Origin: Macrocystis pyrifera
Taxonomy: Eukaryota > Sar > Phaeophyceae > Laminariales > Laminariaceae
DNA: 64,000 bases
Reading direction: 5' to 3'
Assembly: GCA_031763025.1 (NCBI GenBank)
Contig: JASSKH010000009.1
Span: forward strand, 6,144,512 to 6,208,511
Below, piece by piece: positions 36,461-47,489 of this stretch. Both the position numbers and the translations under genes were made by a program. The notes beneath the pieces are model-generated. The model had not been told where the DNA came from and searched no databases. It saw nothing but the letters and a program-made list of their open reading frames with translations. Position 1 is the stretch's first letter. Each line of letters starts with the position of its first letter.

Positions 36461-36479
36461 ACTGACTGTTGTGTTTACC

Positions 36480-38250
36480 ACTGATACTGCCCTCGCACCA
36501 CCGCTCATTATCGAAGCAGTAGGCCAGAGGTATAAGCAGACGGCCCAGTTCTTGTACCTAGGCGGCATTATCCACGAAAACGCCGACCTCTCGCTCGAAA
36601 TCGACCGACGGATCCGTCTCATGCGAGCATGCCTCAAACGGTTCGGCCCGGAGCTGTATGATAGGACGACCGCCCACCTTTGCCTGAAAGTCCGAATGCT
36701 GACGGCCGAGGTGATTGAGACCCTGCTGTACAGGTGTGTGACGTGGACCCTCAGAGCGGAACACTCTGCCAAGCTTCGAACGACTCACCACCAAGTCCTG
36801 TTGCGAGTCATTGGCTTCCAGCGCCGACTTCGTGCTGACCATGCCACCCTCTCGTACGCGAAGGCCCTCAAGATGACACGTTGCGAGAGCATCGAATCGA
36901 CCATCCGCAAACGGCGTCTGTTCTTCGCGGGGGGGGTGGGCACGGCAAAGCAAGGATCGATTACCCAGTCGGGTGATGTTCGGGACGATTGCTGGTGGGG
37001 AGAACCCGAGACCTGGCGGACAGGTTAAGACTTGGCATAAATGCGTAGTCGAAGACCATAGGGAGTTCCGAGCCACCGAAGGGTCAACGGAACTTGCTCC
37101 CTTGGTGTTTGGAATTGAGACCGCACTGTGGCCCACTGCTGCGAAAAAGGCGGGGAAGTGGTACCGGGGGACCCTGGAAGCAGCCGAACGGTTCATGGTG
37201 AGGTGGCACGAGGCTGAGGCTGAGCTGAGCAGGCAGCGCCGCGCATCCGCCGTGGGTGGTGTCCAAGGGAATGGGGGGAGGAGGGGCAACAAGAGGAGTA
37301 ACAGAAAACCCGACCGAGGGAATGCGGAGAGGGGGGGGAAGAGGAGTAGAAGGGAAACTGCAGTGGGCGAAAGTAGGAAGGAGATGGCAGATAGGGTAGC
37401 CAGGTACCGGGCAGACTAAGAAGTAGAACATGCCTATACTACTCGTACCACCAACTGGTGCAGCTGGTTCGAACGTGGTCTTCCTTTGTCTTTCTGCTGT
37501 TTTTGTTTATTTTTATTTCATTTTATTTTCTTCTTTGCGGTGACCCTACGTGATTTTCATTTCTCTTCCTTTCCCCGATTGATAAGCCTCATTGAAGGAG
37601 TCGTGTGGCGTGGGTGGATGACGAGCCTGCTTTGCTTGTTTCGTACTGTCTGACGCCGAGGGGCCGGGCATAGTTGACGAACGCTGGACGATGGTGGCAG
37701 ACAGGGTAGCAAGGTACCAGGCGGGCCAGCAGGGAGACCCTGGCTGTGCTACTCGTACCATAAACTGCTGCCGCCACCTGGAGCATGCCTTGTGCTTTGT
37801 TTGGTTTGCCTGTTATCTTTTCCCTTGGTTCTTAATCTTACTCTGTTGACGACTAGTGGTGTTTTCTTTTTCTTTTTCCTAGCTCGTTCTTTTCAAGTGT
37901 CTGCCAGATCCCCTGCGGGGGGTACGATGGTTTGTTGCTATACTGAAGTATATACATATACCAGGTATATTTTTGTTTCTTTTTTTTTTTCTTTTCTCTT
38001 TCGAATTATCTTTGTTTGTTTGTTTTGTTTTTTTTTCTCTTTGTTTCGTTTTTGTTTCTCTAGGTCATGGAATGTGTATGTCGTGCCTGTCGTACGCGGT
38101 ATGATGACATGGCATTGCATTGCATACGTGGCAACGTAGGATCTCTGTGGCGTAGCTTTATGACCACAGAACTCGTATCTCTCTAGGATTGAAGAATCGG
38201 CACGGACACTGGTTGTGCTGGATGTCGACGGGTAGAAAGAACGGTTTAAT
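36480..38250 (+). pseudogene. LINE-1-type RT C-terminus and 3' UTR, tandem copy 1
   Basis: The C-terminal part of the RT reads from about 36480 (LYLGGIIHENADLSLEIDRR, then MRACLKRFGPELYDRTTA and WTLRAEHSAKL). It shifts frame at a G-run near 36930, continues as MFGTIAGGENPRPGGQ and KWYRGTLEAAERFMVRWHE, and ends in a stop near 37417. The 3' UTR follows and contains an internal duplication: the GCAGA-AGGGTAGC-AGGTACC block occurs at about 37386 and 37690. It ends in GGTTTAATG near 38250. The polymerase half is absent, so the copy is dead. A copy with the same endpoints starts 2,511 bp downstream. Confidence 0.8.
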
Positions 38251-38259
38251 GCCAAGAAA

Positions 38260-38970
38260 ACAACGAGTATCTCTGTGCTGTGGCGTAGCTTTGTGAGCAC
38301 ATAACATGTATCTATCTATTAATAGGATTGAAGAATCGGCACGGACATTGGTTGTGTGCTGGATGTCGATGGGTAGAAAGAACGGGTTAATTAATGTCAA
38401 GACCATGCAAATTTGACACACAAGACATACACATTCTATGAAAGAGAGAAAACGAAAGAAATCAAAGAAAAACAAAAACAAAGAAAAAAGAAAACAAATC
38501 GAAAGAGCAGAGAGGAAGGAAAGAAGAAGAAAAAAAAAAAACTGCCGTGCCTCCCCGCAGGGGATGTCGCAGACACTTGAAAAAAGCGCGCCCAAACACC
38601 ACTCTATTCATTTGAAACCCACTATGCGTTCATGCGCAGGTTCGGATCCTGTCGACGACGCCAAATGTGATGGTATTACCTACTGAGCTATAGGGGTGAA
38701 AGATAGATGGATTACCCAGCCAAGAGTAATCCTTATAACAGTAAGACTAAAAACCGAGGGGATCAACAGGCAACCCGAAGCACAAAGTACCCAACAGGTA
38801 GCGGCGACAGTGTGTGATATGAGTAGCATAGCATAGCCAGGTTCTCCCTACTAATCCGCTTGGGACCTTGCTACCCTGTCTGGCGTCTCCGTCCTGCGTT
38901 CGTCAACTCTGTGCCCCGCCTCTCGGCGTCAGACAACACGAAACAAGCAAAACAGTGAAACGAAATCAAT
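38260..38970. mobile_element. Spacer of the tandem pair: LINE-1-type fragments plus SINE-B
   Basis: A second 3' terminus on plus (38260-38400) is followed by a minus-strand 3' UTR piece (38405-38960). Within that is a SINE-B copy on minus (about 38632-38740), whose complement reads CACCCCTATAGCTCAGTAGG then GGCGTCGTCGACAGGATCC. Confidence 0.6.
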
Positions 38971-38989
38971 GTGCTAACTGAACTGACAC

Positions 38990-40770
38990 GGTCTCACGTA
39001 TCCTCGCACCACCGCTCGTTGTCGAAGCGGCAGGCCAGAGGTATAAGCAGACGGCCCAGTTCTTGTACCTAGGCGGCATTATCCACGAAAATGCCGACCT
39101 CTCGCTCGAAATCGACCGACGGATCCGTCTCATGCGAGCATGCCTCAAACGGTTCGGCCCGGAGCTGTATGATAGGACGACCGCCCACCTTTGCCTGAAA
39201 GTCCGAATGCTGAAGGCCGAGGTGATTGAGACCCTGCTGTACAGGTGTGTGACGTGGACCCTCAGAGCGGAACACTCTGCCAAGCTTCGAACGGCTCACC
39301 ACCAAGTCCTGTTGCGAGTCATTGGCTTCCAGCGCCGACTTCGTGCTGACCATGCCACCCTCTCGTACGCGAAGGCCCTCAAGATGACACGTTGCGAGAG
39401 CATCGAATCGACCATCCGCAAACGGCGTCTGTTCTTCGCGGGGGGGGGTGGCACGGCAAAGCAAGGATCGATTACCCAGTCGGGTGATGTTCGGGACGAT
39501 TGCTGGTGGGGAGAACCCGAGACCTGGCGGACAGGTTAAGACTTGGCATAAATGCGTAGTCGAAGACCATAGGGAGTTCCGAGCCACCGAAGGGTCAACG
39601 GAACTTGCTCCCTTGGTGTTTGGAGTTGAGACCGCACTGTGGCCCACTGCTGCGAAAAAAAGGCGGGGAAGTGGTACCGGGGGATCCTGGAAGCAGCTGA
39701 ACGGTTCATGGTGAGGTGGCACGAGGCTGAGGCTGAGCTGAGCAGGCAGCGCCGCGCATCCGCCGTGGGTGGTGTCCAAGGGAATGGGGGGAGGAGGGGC
39801 AACAAGAGTAGCAGAAAACCCGACCAAGGGAATACGGAGAGGGGCGGGAAGAGGAGTAGAAGGGAAACTGCAGTGGACGAAAGTAGGAAGGAGATGGCAG
39901 ATAGGGTAGCCAGGTACCGGGCAGACTAAGAAGTAGAACATGCCTATACTACTCGTACCACCAACTGGTGCAGCTGGTTCGAACGTGGTCTTCCTTTGTC
40001 TTCCTGTTGTTTTTGTTTATTTTTATTTCATTTTATTGTCTTCTTTGCGGTGACCCTATGTGATTTTCATTTCTCTTCCTTTCCCCGATTGATAAGCCTT
40101 ATTGAAGGAGTCGTGTGGCGTGGGTGGATGACGAGCCTGCTTTGCTTGTTTCGTACTGTCTGACGCCGAGGGGCCGGGCATAGTTGACGAACGCTGGACG
40201 ATGGTGGCAGACAGGGTAGCAAGGTACCAGACGGGCCAGCAGGGAGACCCTGGCTGTGCTACTCGTACCATAAACTGCTGCCGCCACCTGGAGCAAGCCT
40301 TGTGCTTTGTTTGGTTTGCCTGTTATTTTTTCCCTTGGTTCCTAGTCTTACTCTGTTGACGACTAGTGGTGTTTTCTTCTTTTTCTTTTTTTCCCTAGCT
40401 CGTTCTTTTCAAGTGTCTGCCAGATCCCCTGCGGGGGGTACGATGGTTTGTTGCTATACTGAAGTATATACATATACCAGGTATATTTTTGTTTCTTTTT
40501 TTTTTTCTTTTCTCTTTCGAATTATCTTTGTTTGTTTTGTTTTTTTTTCTCTTTGTTTCGTTTTTGTTTCTCTAGGTCATGGAATGTGTATGTCGTGCCT
40601 GTCGTACGCAGTATGATGACATGGCATTGCATGGCATACGTGGCAACGTAGCATCTCTGTGGCGTAGCTTTGTGACCACAGAACTCGTATCTCTCTAGGA
40701 TTGAAGAATCGGCACGGACACTGGTTGTACTTGCTGGATGTCGACGGGTAGAAAGAACGGTTTAATGTGA
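38990..40770 (+). pseudogene. LINE-1-type RT C-terminus and 3' UTR, tandem copy 2
   Basis: Nearly identical to 36480-38250 over about 1.77 kb, including the internal 3' UTR duplication. Differences include a shifted G-run (near 39440), an extra A in the run at 39655 that adds a frameshift, and a shortened TTTG run. Like copy 1 it lacks the catalytic part. The very high similarity argues for a segmental duplication rather than two independent insertions. Confidence 0.8.
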
Positions 40771-40780
40771 AGAAACTGGA

Positions 40781-40812
<32 letters not shown>

Positions 40813-40894
40813 TACTCTCTCTGAGGGGTGGACAGACCTTGATAGTAGATCTTTATGAGGGTTTTGTGTTGGACGCCTGAAGCCGACCCTCCGA

Positions 40895-40930
40895 CCCGAA
40901 CCCTAACCCTAACCCGAACCCGAACCCTAA
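40895..40930. repeat. Telomere-like variant tract
   Basis: Mixed CCCTAA and CCCGAA units (CCCTAACCCTAACCCGAACC). About 40800 carries an (AAC)n tract. Confidence 0.7.
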
Positions 40931-41446
40931 TGCCAGTGGTCAGTGCTGGAATGCTGTGCTTGTTAAGACTCTAGGTTGGCTCGGCCGAAGCGAATGCTGA
41001 GCTTGGGAAGACTCTAGGTTGACTCGGGATGACTCGGGATGATGCTGTGGCTGGGAAAGATTCGAAAGTTGATTAAGCCGCGTAAAACATACCCCTAGCC
41101 AATCAGAGTGCCTAATTAGCTACCCCAGGAAGATCTACTATCAAGGTTTGTCCACTACTGCTCTCTCTTGTGTGTTTTCCTTTCTCGATTTCTTGCTTCC
41201 TTGCTTGAATCGTTTTTGTTTTTTTTTTTTTCTCTCTCTTCCCTTTTGGCTTTTCGATTTTTTCGACTTCGTTTTACGATTTTTTCGACGTTCTCGGTTG
41301 TTTTTTTCATCCTGTCTATTTTTTCCTGGGGTAGTATGGGGTCTTCTCGGTTTATGCGGCGACTTGTACAACAGCGTACCGCATGTATACCTGATACGCA
41401 CGAGCGCGGACCTCACTTTTTATGTTTGTCTGAGGTTTATTTCCAG

Positions 41447-41603
41447 GTTAACTCGTAGGAGGTTTTACCCTCAGCGGTCTTCCTCTGGACAAGCCGTGGT
41501 CACAGGTGTCGTCCCTTCTCCCCCCTGGTACGTTCCTTCATTTTCTGTCGCGCATAGGGTTCAGCATTCCCACTGCTCGTCGATTTTCATCGAGGTATCA
41601 TGT
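41447..41603 (-). repeat. SINE-A fragment without head
   Basis: It contains the body and part of the long-subfamily middle (CGCGCATAGGGTTCAGCATTC on plus), but no tRNA-like head and no A-tail. Confidence 0.65.
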
Positions 41604-41789
41604 ACGTGTATCATTGTTTGCTTGTTTTTTATTTCTACCAAAGGTATTCTTCCACTCACTCCAGAGTTATTGGAGCCTGTCCTGCGGCCACACAGAATGC
41701 ACTACTACTGCTGCTGTTGCATTTGTGGCGATCAGTTAATATGAGAACAACACAAAAACGACAACAGCAACAACAGCAACAACAACAAC

Positions 41790-41908
41790 TATTGCGGGGG
41801 TCCATAGTTAATGTTGGGACCAAATTATATTTGTAAAAATAGGCAAATATATACCTGGTAGGGTTTTGTGTGTACCATAGGTCCAATTAGCTATGGACCC
41901 CCGTAATA
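41790..41908. mobile_element. MITE-1 copy
   Basis: It runs from TATTGCGGGGGTCCATAGTT to AGCTATGGACCCCCGTAATA and lies in intron 1, just downstream of exon 1. Confidence 0.7.
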
Positions 41909-42244
41909 GTTCCCACAACAAAACGTTCAATGCGAAGAACACATACGTACATAAACCAACTACTAATATTACTAACGTGGCTACTGCTTGCAAGTATCCC
42001 CGCGCGTTCGTTCGCGGCTTTGCGCTGTGCGGCCGTCCTTCTTCTAAAATAAAGTTCAACTTTAGCCTCCAGTCCGTTATAGACTCGTACCTGGTACATA
42101 ATACCAATAGTACACCTCTCTCTGGTTACATCGACATAAACAACTGCAGTAGTAGTAGACGTATGGACAGCACGACACCACGACCGACTATGCAGACGAA
42201 TGGAAAAGGTCGCGCGCTCCACGGTGGGCGTACAACTAACTCAC

Positions 42245-42471
42245 CGGCGCAGGAGGTTCCGCAGCCCGCCGTCGTCCAGAAAGGGCGCGTCTTGCGCAAC
42301 GCTCAGACTTCGCGTAAACTTGCACACCATATCCGTGGCCCCTCGCGTTGCTCTCGAAGCGCGACCGACACGGCACAGGTCTGCCGCATGCAGAAAACGC
42401 AGGCAGTCGGCTAGAAGGTCAGCCGACAAGCTCGCCAAAGCGACCGCAGCAGCAGTAGCAGCAGCATGCAT
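42245..42471 (-). CDS. F-box/LRR protein, exon 1 (start and F-box)
   Basis: The ATG at 42471 has an in-frame stop four codons upstream, so it is the first possible start of this exon. After an Ala-rich leader the F-box spans about residues 14-45: SLSADLLADCLRFLHAADLC, then RVGRASRATRGA. This fits the L-x-x-D-L-L-x-x-x-L-x-x-L pattern that binds SKP1 in SCF ubiquitin ligases. The first LRR begins at about residue 50 (CKFTRSLSVAQDAPFLDDGG) and is cut by the donor CGCCG|GTGAGT in phase 2. Exon 2 enters with the single base needed to complete Arg. The gene therefore probably encodes an FBXL-type substrate receptor of about 1,186 residues. Its substrate cannot be inferred. An upstream non-coding exon is possible. 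Confidence 0.78.
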
Positions 42472-42975
42472 GAAACCGGTTCACCGTGCTTCATGGTAGG
42501 TATGGATGATGATGATGCCTTGTTTTTTTCTGGATCGTGCGATGCGCGCCTGATTTCGTGATCGAAGTAAGTGCGGTTGAGTTGCTCACTACACGAATAG
42601 ATACCAGGTAGTAGGCAGCTAGCTGCTGTGGGCGCAATCGAGCGGCCGGTTGCGCAGTCAGAGCGTACGCTTTGGTTTTCTTTGTTGCAGTTATCGTCAT
42701 GGGTGACGTTTGCGCTTCGAACGACCAACTCCGGCTCCATGATGCCATGATGCCTCTTTCCAACCTGTCAAATTGTACAAACACGTCAGCTGTGAGACGA
42801 AAAAGACGAACCGTCTCTTTCGCTTCGGTATCTTTCGCCCTGGATCTCCGTCGATCCGTCGGCGAAACCAAACTGCAGCCGTACAACGCCGCTTCCGAAG
42901 TTGAGTATCAACTGCTGACGTATTTCGTAATTTTACACGTAATAATAAAAAGCGCATAAAAGTACAGCAGTACAT

Positions 42976-43317
42976 ACCGGCGTCCCCGGTGGGTTGGTAG
43001 GTGGTCCGCCCGTGCCTATCAAGATCAATTTCGTGGGTTCAAGTCTCACCGAGTGCATGCTCGTAGAGGGGCTTTTTCTTGCTTAAAAGAGATTGACTAG
43101 CGGAAAGCGCGAGAGCGTGAGTTAGCTACATTCGATGAAAATCGACGAGCAGTGGGAATGCTGAACCCTATGCGCGATAAAAAATAAAGGCACGTACCGG
43201 GGGGGAGAAGGAAGACACCTGTGACTACGGCTTGTCCAGAAGGTCGTCGAGGGTAAAACCTCTTACGAATTAGGCTGGAAAGTGAAAGTGATGAGTCAAA
43301 AAAAAAAAAAAAAAAAA
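42976..43317 (+). repeat. SINE-A, full-length long-subfamily copy
   Basis: 342 bp from ACCGGCGTCCCCGGTGGG to a run of about 19 A. It has a tRNA-like head with the B-box-like GGGTTCAAGTCTCACC. The middle segment (CTAGCGGAAAGCGCGAGAGC to CCTATGCGCG) is absent from the copy at 870-1097. The conserved 3' body ends GGCTGGAAAGTGAAAGTGATG. Confidence 0.8.
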
Positions 43318-43444
43318 GTACTGATAATAGTAGTCTGTGAATGAAAAATAAACAAAACGAAAACAAACAGCAGTTTTTAGTATCCATCGTATAATATATG
43401 CAAAACAGAAAACCTGATGAATGAAAACCAGTGGCAAGCTTTTA

Positions 43445-43968
43445 GCAGTGATATGCAAAACCCGGCACCGGTTATTACCGGTTTTACAATTTTCCGGTAG
43501 GTTACATGGAAATTCCCGGTTATTTTTTCAGTTCCAGGGGGCCCCTCACTGGTGGACCATCCCCCCTCGAGTCCCCTTCACAACACACACAGCAGCAGCA
43601 CACACTACATCACGCACACATACCTCGAGGACTCTACACACAGCATGGAAGAATGATTTGCATCAAGCGTGGCATTGAACGTTGCCAACTGCTTTGTAAC
43701 GAGGTAAAGAGCAGAAACGAAAGACAGGCAGCAGCAGTGACTGCAACCACACAGCAGTACATCACCGGATACAGCTGCTGAGCATCAGAAGAGCATACAG
43801 CAAGCTGCTTTCAAACAACAATATTTCCAACATCATACGTTGTTTACCACCCCGGGGATGGGACGTTTTCGTCCCCCGGCCAGCGCGGTTATAACCGGTA
43901 GGTTACATCAAATCCTGATTTGCGGTAATAACCGGTAGGTTACATGGTTCACGCCGGGTTATGCACAC
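43445..43968. mobile_element. Non-autonomous hAT-like element
   Basis: The left end TAGCAGTGATATGCAAAACCCGG is matched imperfectly by the inverted right end (TAGTAGTGTGCATAACCCGG). CCGGTAGGTTACAT occurs as a subterminal repeat near both ends. TAGNAGTG-type ends are reminiscent of hAT transposons. No transposase is present, and I could not find a convincing 8-bp target duplication. Confidence 0.45.
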
Positions 43969-44519
43969 TACTATGGAGCCCCACACTACTGTCTTTTAGT
44001 AGGGGGCCGGAGGGGAAGAAAAAAGAAAGAGACGGAAAAAATTCCAAGGCTTGCGCAGGCATTTTCGATACGGGTCGCTCAAGTTTTCGAGTTTTGTGTT
44101 TGGTTGTTGTCATTTTGCCCACATTGGTTGTTGCCAGTGCCCCATGTGCTCTCGGCTGCGACGCCACCACGAGTGCTATTATACATGGTTGGAACCTCGC
44201 CGTGAAAATAGCCACATCCGAACGATCTTGTGTATACAGCTACATCGAAGGTATTTAATTCAGATCAATTCGTTGGAGCATATGGGATATAAATACAACT
44301 ATAATTACGATTTTTGAGGTCGTTGTGACTTGCTAGCTCTTGGCAGACAGACCGACTGATAGACAGCTCTTCGCAAACAGCCCTTCTTCTTTGAAACAGC
44401 CGAACAGCCAAACAACCTTTCTTCTTTCTTCTTCCGCAAACTGCCAACCAATAGACTGCTCTTCGCACGGCGCCTAAAAGAGGCGTCTCGCCTTCGACGA
44501 ACGGCATAGATAGGTGCAG

Positions 44520-44883
44520 CTGTCGGCGGCCAAGCTGCTGCTGTCGGTGGCGAACCTGCTGGTGCTGCAACCCCCGCCTCTCCCTTCTCCACGCCCCCTA
44601 AGCTCACCTCCCCCTCGTCGAGAGGCGCGTGGTCCTCGCCCTCTGGCAAGAGAGCGGCAACGACAAAGACCGACCTGGTGCCGGCTGTTGTTTGCGACCA
44701 GTGCACGGACCAGCACTTGGTCAAGAACTCCGCGCCTGGTGGCGAAAACGTGGCCTTCGCCACCTGCAAGGATCTCACGTGCGTGGTGGCGGGATCATCC
44801 TGACAGGGCAACCGACTGCGAGTTCTGTGCTCGCCCGATCAAGGAAGGGACTGCCTCGTACTCCCTCGAGACTGCTGACAGTG
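44520..44883 (+). pseudogene. Zinc-finger/OTU-like gene, left copy, exon 1 region
   Basis: A Pro/Ser/Ala-rich leader (SPFSTPPKLTSPSSRG) precedes CDQCTDQHLVKNSAP and AFATCKDLTC. Compared with the right copy two single-base losses fall around 44795-44815, so the frame hits a stop before the first zinc finger. After the shift the finger begins with CEFCARPIKEGTASYSLETA and runs to the donor GACAGTG|GTGAGT in phase 1. The 5' end is unclear: an in-frame stop lies at about 44507, so the true start is probably on another exon. Confidence 0.55.
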
Positions 44884-45052
44884 GTGAGTGTCTGATGTCT
44901 ATTGTGCATGCTGTATGTTGCTAGTACGTTTTTTTTGGGTTTTCAATTGCCTTTTTGCATACAAACTTACGTCAAAGCGTTTTTTTTTTTTTTTACTCAT
45001 CCATGCTCGTTCTTTCCCCCTCGTGCGTTGCGTCGGCTCCTCTTACACACAG

Positions 45053-45144
45053 TGCACGCGAACGCGCACATGCACAACTGTTTGCGGGACGTGAACGAAG
45101 GAACGGAGGATTCAGCTGTCGCCGTCACCGCTGCACCGAACGAC
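45053..45144 (+). CDS. Zinc-finger/OTU-like gene, left copy, exon 2
   Basis: 92 nt between ACACAG|TGCACG and GAAC-GAC|GTGAGT. The split codon from exon 1 (G+TG) gives Val, and the exon reads HANAHMHNCLRDVNEGTED. This supplies H-x2-C, which pairs with C-x2-C at the end of exon 1. The result is a C2HC finger resembling PARP-type or related treble-clef fingers, and an intron splits it. The exon leaves in phase 0, which fits exon 3. Confidence 0.6.
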
Positions 45145-45149
45145 GTGAG

Positions 45150-46620
45150 TGCTGCTGCTACTGTGGTGCATTTTCGGTGCATGCACACGATTTCTGTGTG
45201 TACATGTTTGGGTGACCCCACATGCTCATTTTGCTCGTTTTCGGCTGCCGCTGCTGCTGCTGCTGCTGTCAGCGCCACGCCATGAGTGCTGCTGCTGCTG
45301 TGCGCCTGCTTCTCCTGTGTACTCGCTGCTGCTCCTGTGCACTTGCTGCTGCTGTATGTAGTGCTGCTGCGTTGTTGCCGTGCATCATGCTGGAAGCGTA
45401 CATATGTTCGGATCGTCAATTCCGTAGGTTTTGCGATGGCGGCATGCCATGGTACATGCTTTTTTTTCTTCCTTATTTTCATATCGTTGCTATGCTGCTG
45501 CTGCTGTTGCTGCTGCTGGTGCCAACGCTGGTGCCAACGCTGCTGCCAACGCTGCGGCGATTCGTTGCAGCTTCTGCTGCTGCTAATGCTGTAGCTGCTT
45601 CTGCTGCTGCTGCTGCTAATGTGCTGCCGCAATATCCACTGAATGTTCGTATGTACTCGGATTACTGTTTTTCTTGGTCGTTTTTGTACCCAAATGGTTC
45701 CTTTTGATACGTGAAAAAAATATTTTGTCGTTTTGCTCCTGCATTTTGCGTACGTACTGAAATTTCTCGTTTTTGGCTTGGTTATTTTCATATATATCGT
45801 TGCTATGCTGCTGCTGTGGTGCTGCTGCGTTGTTGCCGTACATCATGCTGCACTGGTGTGTGTACATATTTCGGTATCGTCAATGAAAAAATTCCGTAGG
45901 TTTTGCGCTTGCGGCATACCAGGGTACATACTTTTTTTCTTCCTTATTTTCATATCGTTGCTATGCCGCTGCTGCCAACGCGGATTGTTGTTTTTACGAG
46001 TATTGGCCATTTTTGTACCCAAATGGTTTTTTTAAAACGTGAAAAAAATATTTTGTCGTTTTGCTCCTGCATTTTGCGTACGTACTACTTTTTCTCGTAT
46101 TTCGTGTTGTTGCTATGCTGCTGCTGCGTTGTGTTGCCGTACAGCATGCGGAGGTGGGTCTATAGTGAGGTACCAAAAATACTTTTCGGACGGCCTCGGG
46201 GTACATACTTTTTTTTCTCCCTTCTTTTCATATCGTTGCTATTCTGCTGTTGCCAACGCTGTGGCGATCCGTTGCTGCTGCTGCTCTGCTTTTAGTGCTG
46301 CCGCATATTCACTGAATGTTTGTATTGTACTCGGATAATTGTGTTTCCTGGTCGTTTTGTGGCGCTGCTGCGTTGTTGCCGTACATCATGCTGGACATGA
46401 TTTGTGTGTCTATTACACTTAAACTTGTGCGTGTGTACATATTTCTGTATCGTCAATGTTTTTTTTTTGTGGTGCTGCTGCGTTGTTGCCGTACATCATG
46501 CTGGACGTGATTTGTGTGTGTACTGTACTACACTTGTGTGTGTACATATTTCTGTATCGTCAATGAAATTACGTACTTGCTGCTTCTGCTGCTGCTGCTG
46601 CTGCCGTCGTATAGCAAGCG
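45150..46620 (+). repeat. CTG-bearing satellite, about 330-bp unit, left arm
   Basis: Degenerate units recur in the intron between exons 2 and 3. Landmarks are TTTTGCGTACGTACT (45745 and 46075), CGTACATCATGCTG, GTGTGTACATATTTC-GTATCG, CATATCGTTGCTATGCTGCTG and GTACTCGGATTA (about 45655 and 46330). Short (CTG)n blocks sit at fixed places in each unit. Open frames across it are Cys-, Leu- or Ala-rich artefacts. Confidence 0.7.
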
Positions 46621-46754
46621 ATTACGTACTGCTGTTGTGCCGCTGTAGAGTAGTACAAATAATGAACTCTGCCCCTCCCCCCCCCTTCCCCCTCCCCCGC
46701 CATTCCCTGCACGCCACTCCCGCCCCGCGGACCCGATATGTTTACTTCGACCAG

Positions 46755-46880
46755 GTCCGTGGCAAGTGCTACAACTGCCGCCTGACGGACTCCACCATCA
46801 AAGACGGAGACATCATCATCAAGCGCAAAAAGACTCCCTTCCATTTCGCCTGCTCCAGGGCTTCGCGGAATTCCGAAGCA
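46755..46880 (+). CDS. Zinc-finger/OTU-like gene, left copy, exon 3
   Basis: Acceptor TTCGACCAG|GTCCGT in phase 0. It encodes VRGKCYNCRLTDSTIKDG and then KKTPFHFACSRASRNSE. Cys-x2-Cys, a ~24-residue spacer and His-x2-Cys make a second finger of the same kind as the one split over exons 1 and 2. PARP-type and related fingers of this spacing bind DNA or zinc-stabilised partners; here the function is open. A possible donor (GCA|GTACGC) ends the exon in phase 0. The right arm carries a nearly identical version. Confidence 0.6.
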
Positions 46881-46889
46881 GTACGCCAC

Positions 46890-47250
46890 AAGCAGATTGT
46901 CGCCATCCATCACGAACGAAAGGAAACAAATTGCTTCCCACATTCCCCAAAATCACGATTATTTCTTCCTACACATATCCAACGGGTTCAACAGCGAACA
47001 GATCCACATTCTGGGCCTCCCGCCTCGTTACTACAGCATCCTGGAAGACCATTTACATATCATGTCTCATCCAAACTCCTATGCTGGCTACATCGAAATC
47101 GCGGCCGCCCAGCAACTATACAACATTTCCATAACCGTTGTCGTTGCCGGCACTGCTGCTTTTTCTCTCCTGTCCCAAAAACCTTCCTTTAAACAACAGC
47201 CTGTATGTTGTATATCATTCACATGCCAAGCACTACTCCACTCTCTCCCC
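46890..47250 (+). CDS. Zinc-finger/OTU-like gene, left copy, C-terminal OTU-like part
   Basis: An open frame reads FNSEQIHILGLPPRYYSILE and then SYAGYIEIAAAQQLYNISIT. The second block matches the part of OTU cysteine proteases after the catalytic Cys, where W/Y-G/A-G-x-I/L-E-L/I-x-A-x-A precedes an I-x-V strand. I cannot see the catalytic Cys (D-G-x-C) or the final His, so either another exon carries them or the domain is inactive. The splice from exon 3 is unresolved. The frame runs on into what looks like 3' UTR. Confidence 0.4.
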
Positions 47251-47489
47251 ACACTGATGAAATATATTATTCTTATTATTAGAGGAATGTCATTCTTACT
47301 CTTGCGTCATCCGATCTTACGTTTCACATTACATTCATAAATAAACGCGATTATTACATCCTTCATCGTTTCTTACACAAATACATCTAGTTTGGTTGGC
47401 TTTGGGCTATGTCGCCAATTAATTGCAGTTATATGTACACGAAACGACGGAATATCCACTCCGAAGGAAAGCCTTGTATATATATATAT

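Larger units (their letters stand above)
32712..42244 (-). other. Intron 1 of the F-box/LRR gene (9.5 kb)
   Basis: Donor CGCCG|GTGAGT at 42244 and acceptor ACAAAG|G at 32712. It contains SINE-B, LINE-1-type, MITE-1 and SINE-A insertions listed separately. Unassigned parts are 32.72-33.36, 33.72-34.68, 34.98-35.59 and 40.93-41.44 kb, where I see no further exon or repeat. One 10-bp hairpin, CCTCCTGCTC/GAGCAGGAGG, lies near 34580-34601. Confidence 0.65.

Noticed and set aside
45222-46295. Cys/Leu-rich membrane-like open frames
   Set aside because: They arise from CTG repeats in a satellite and change between units.
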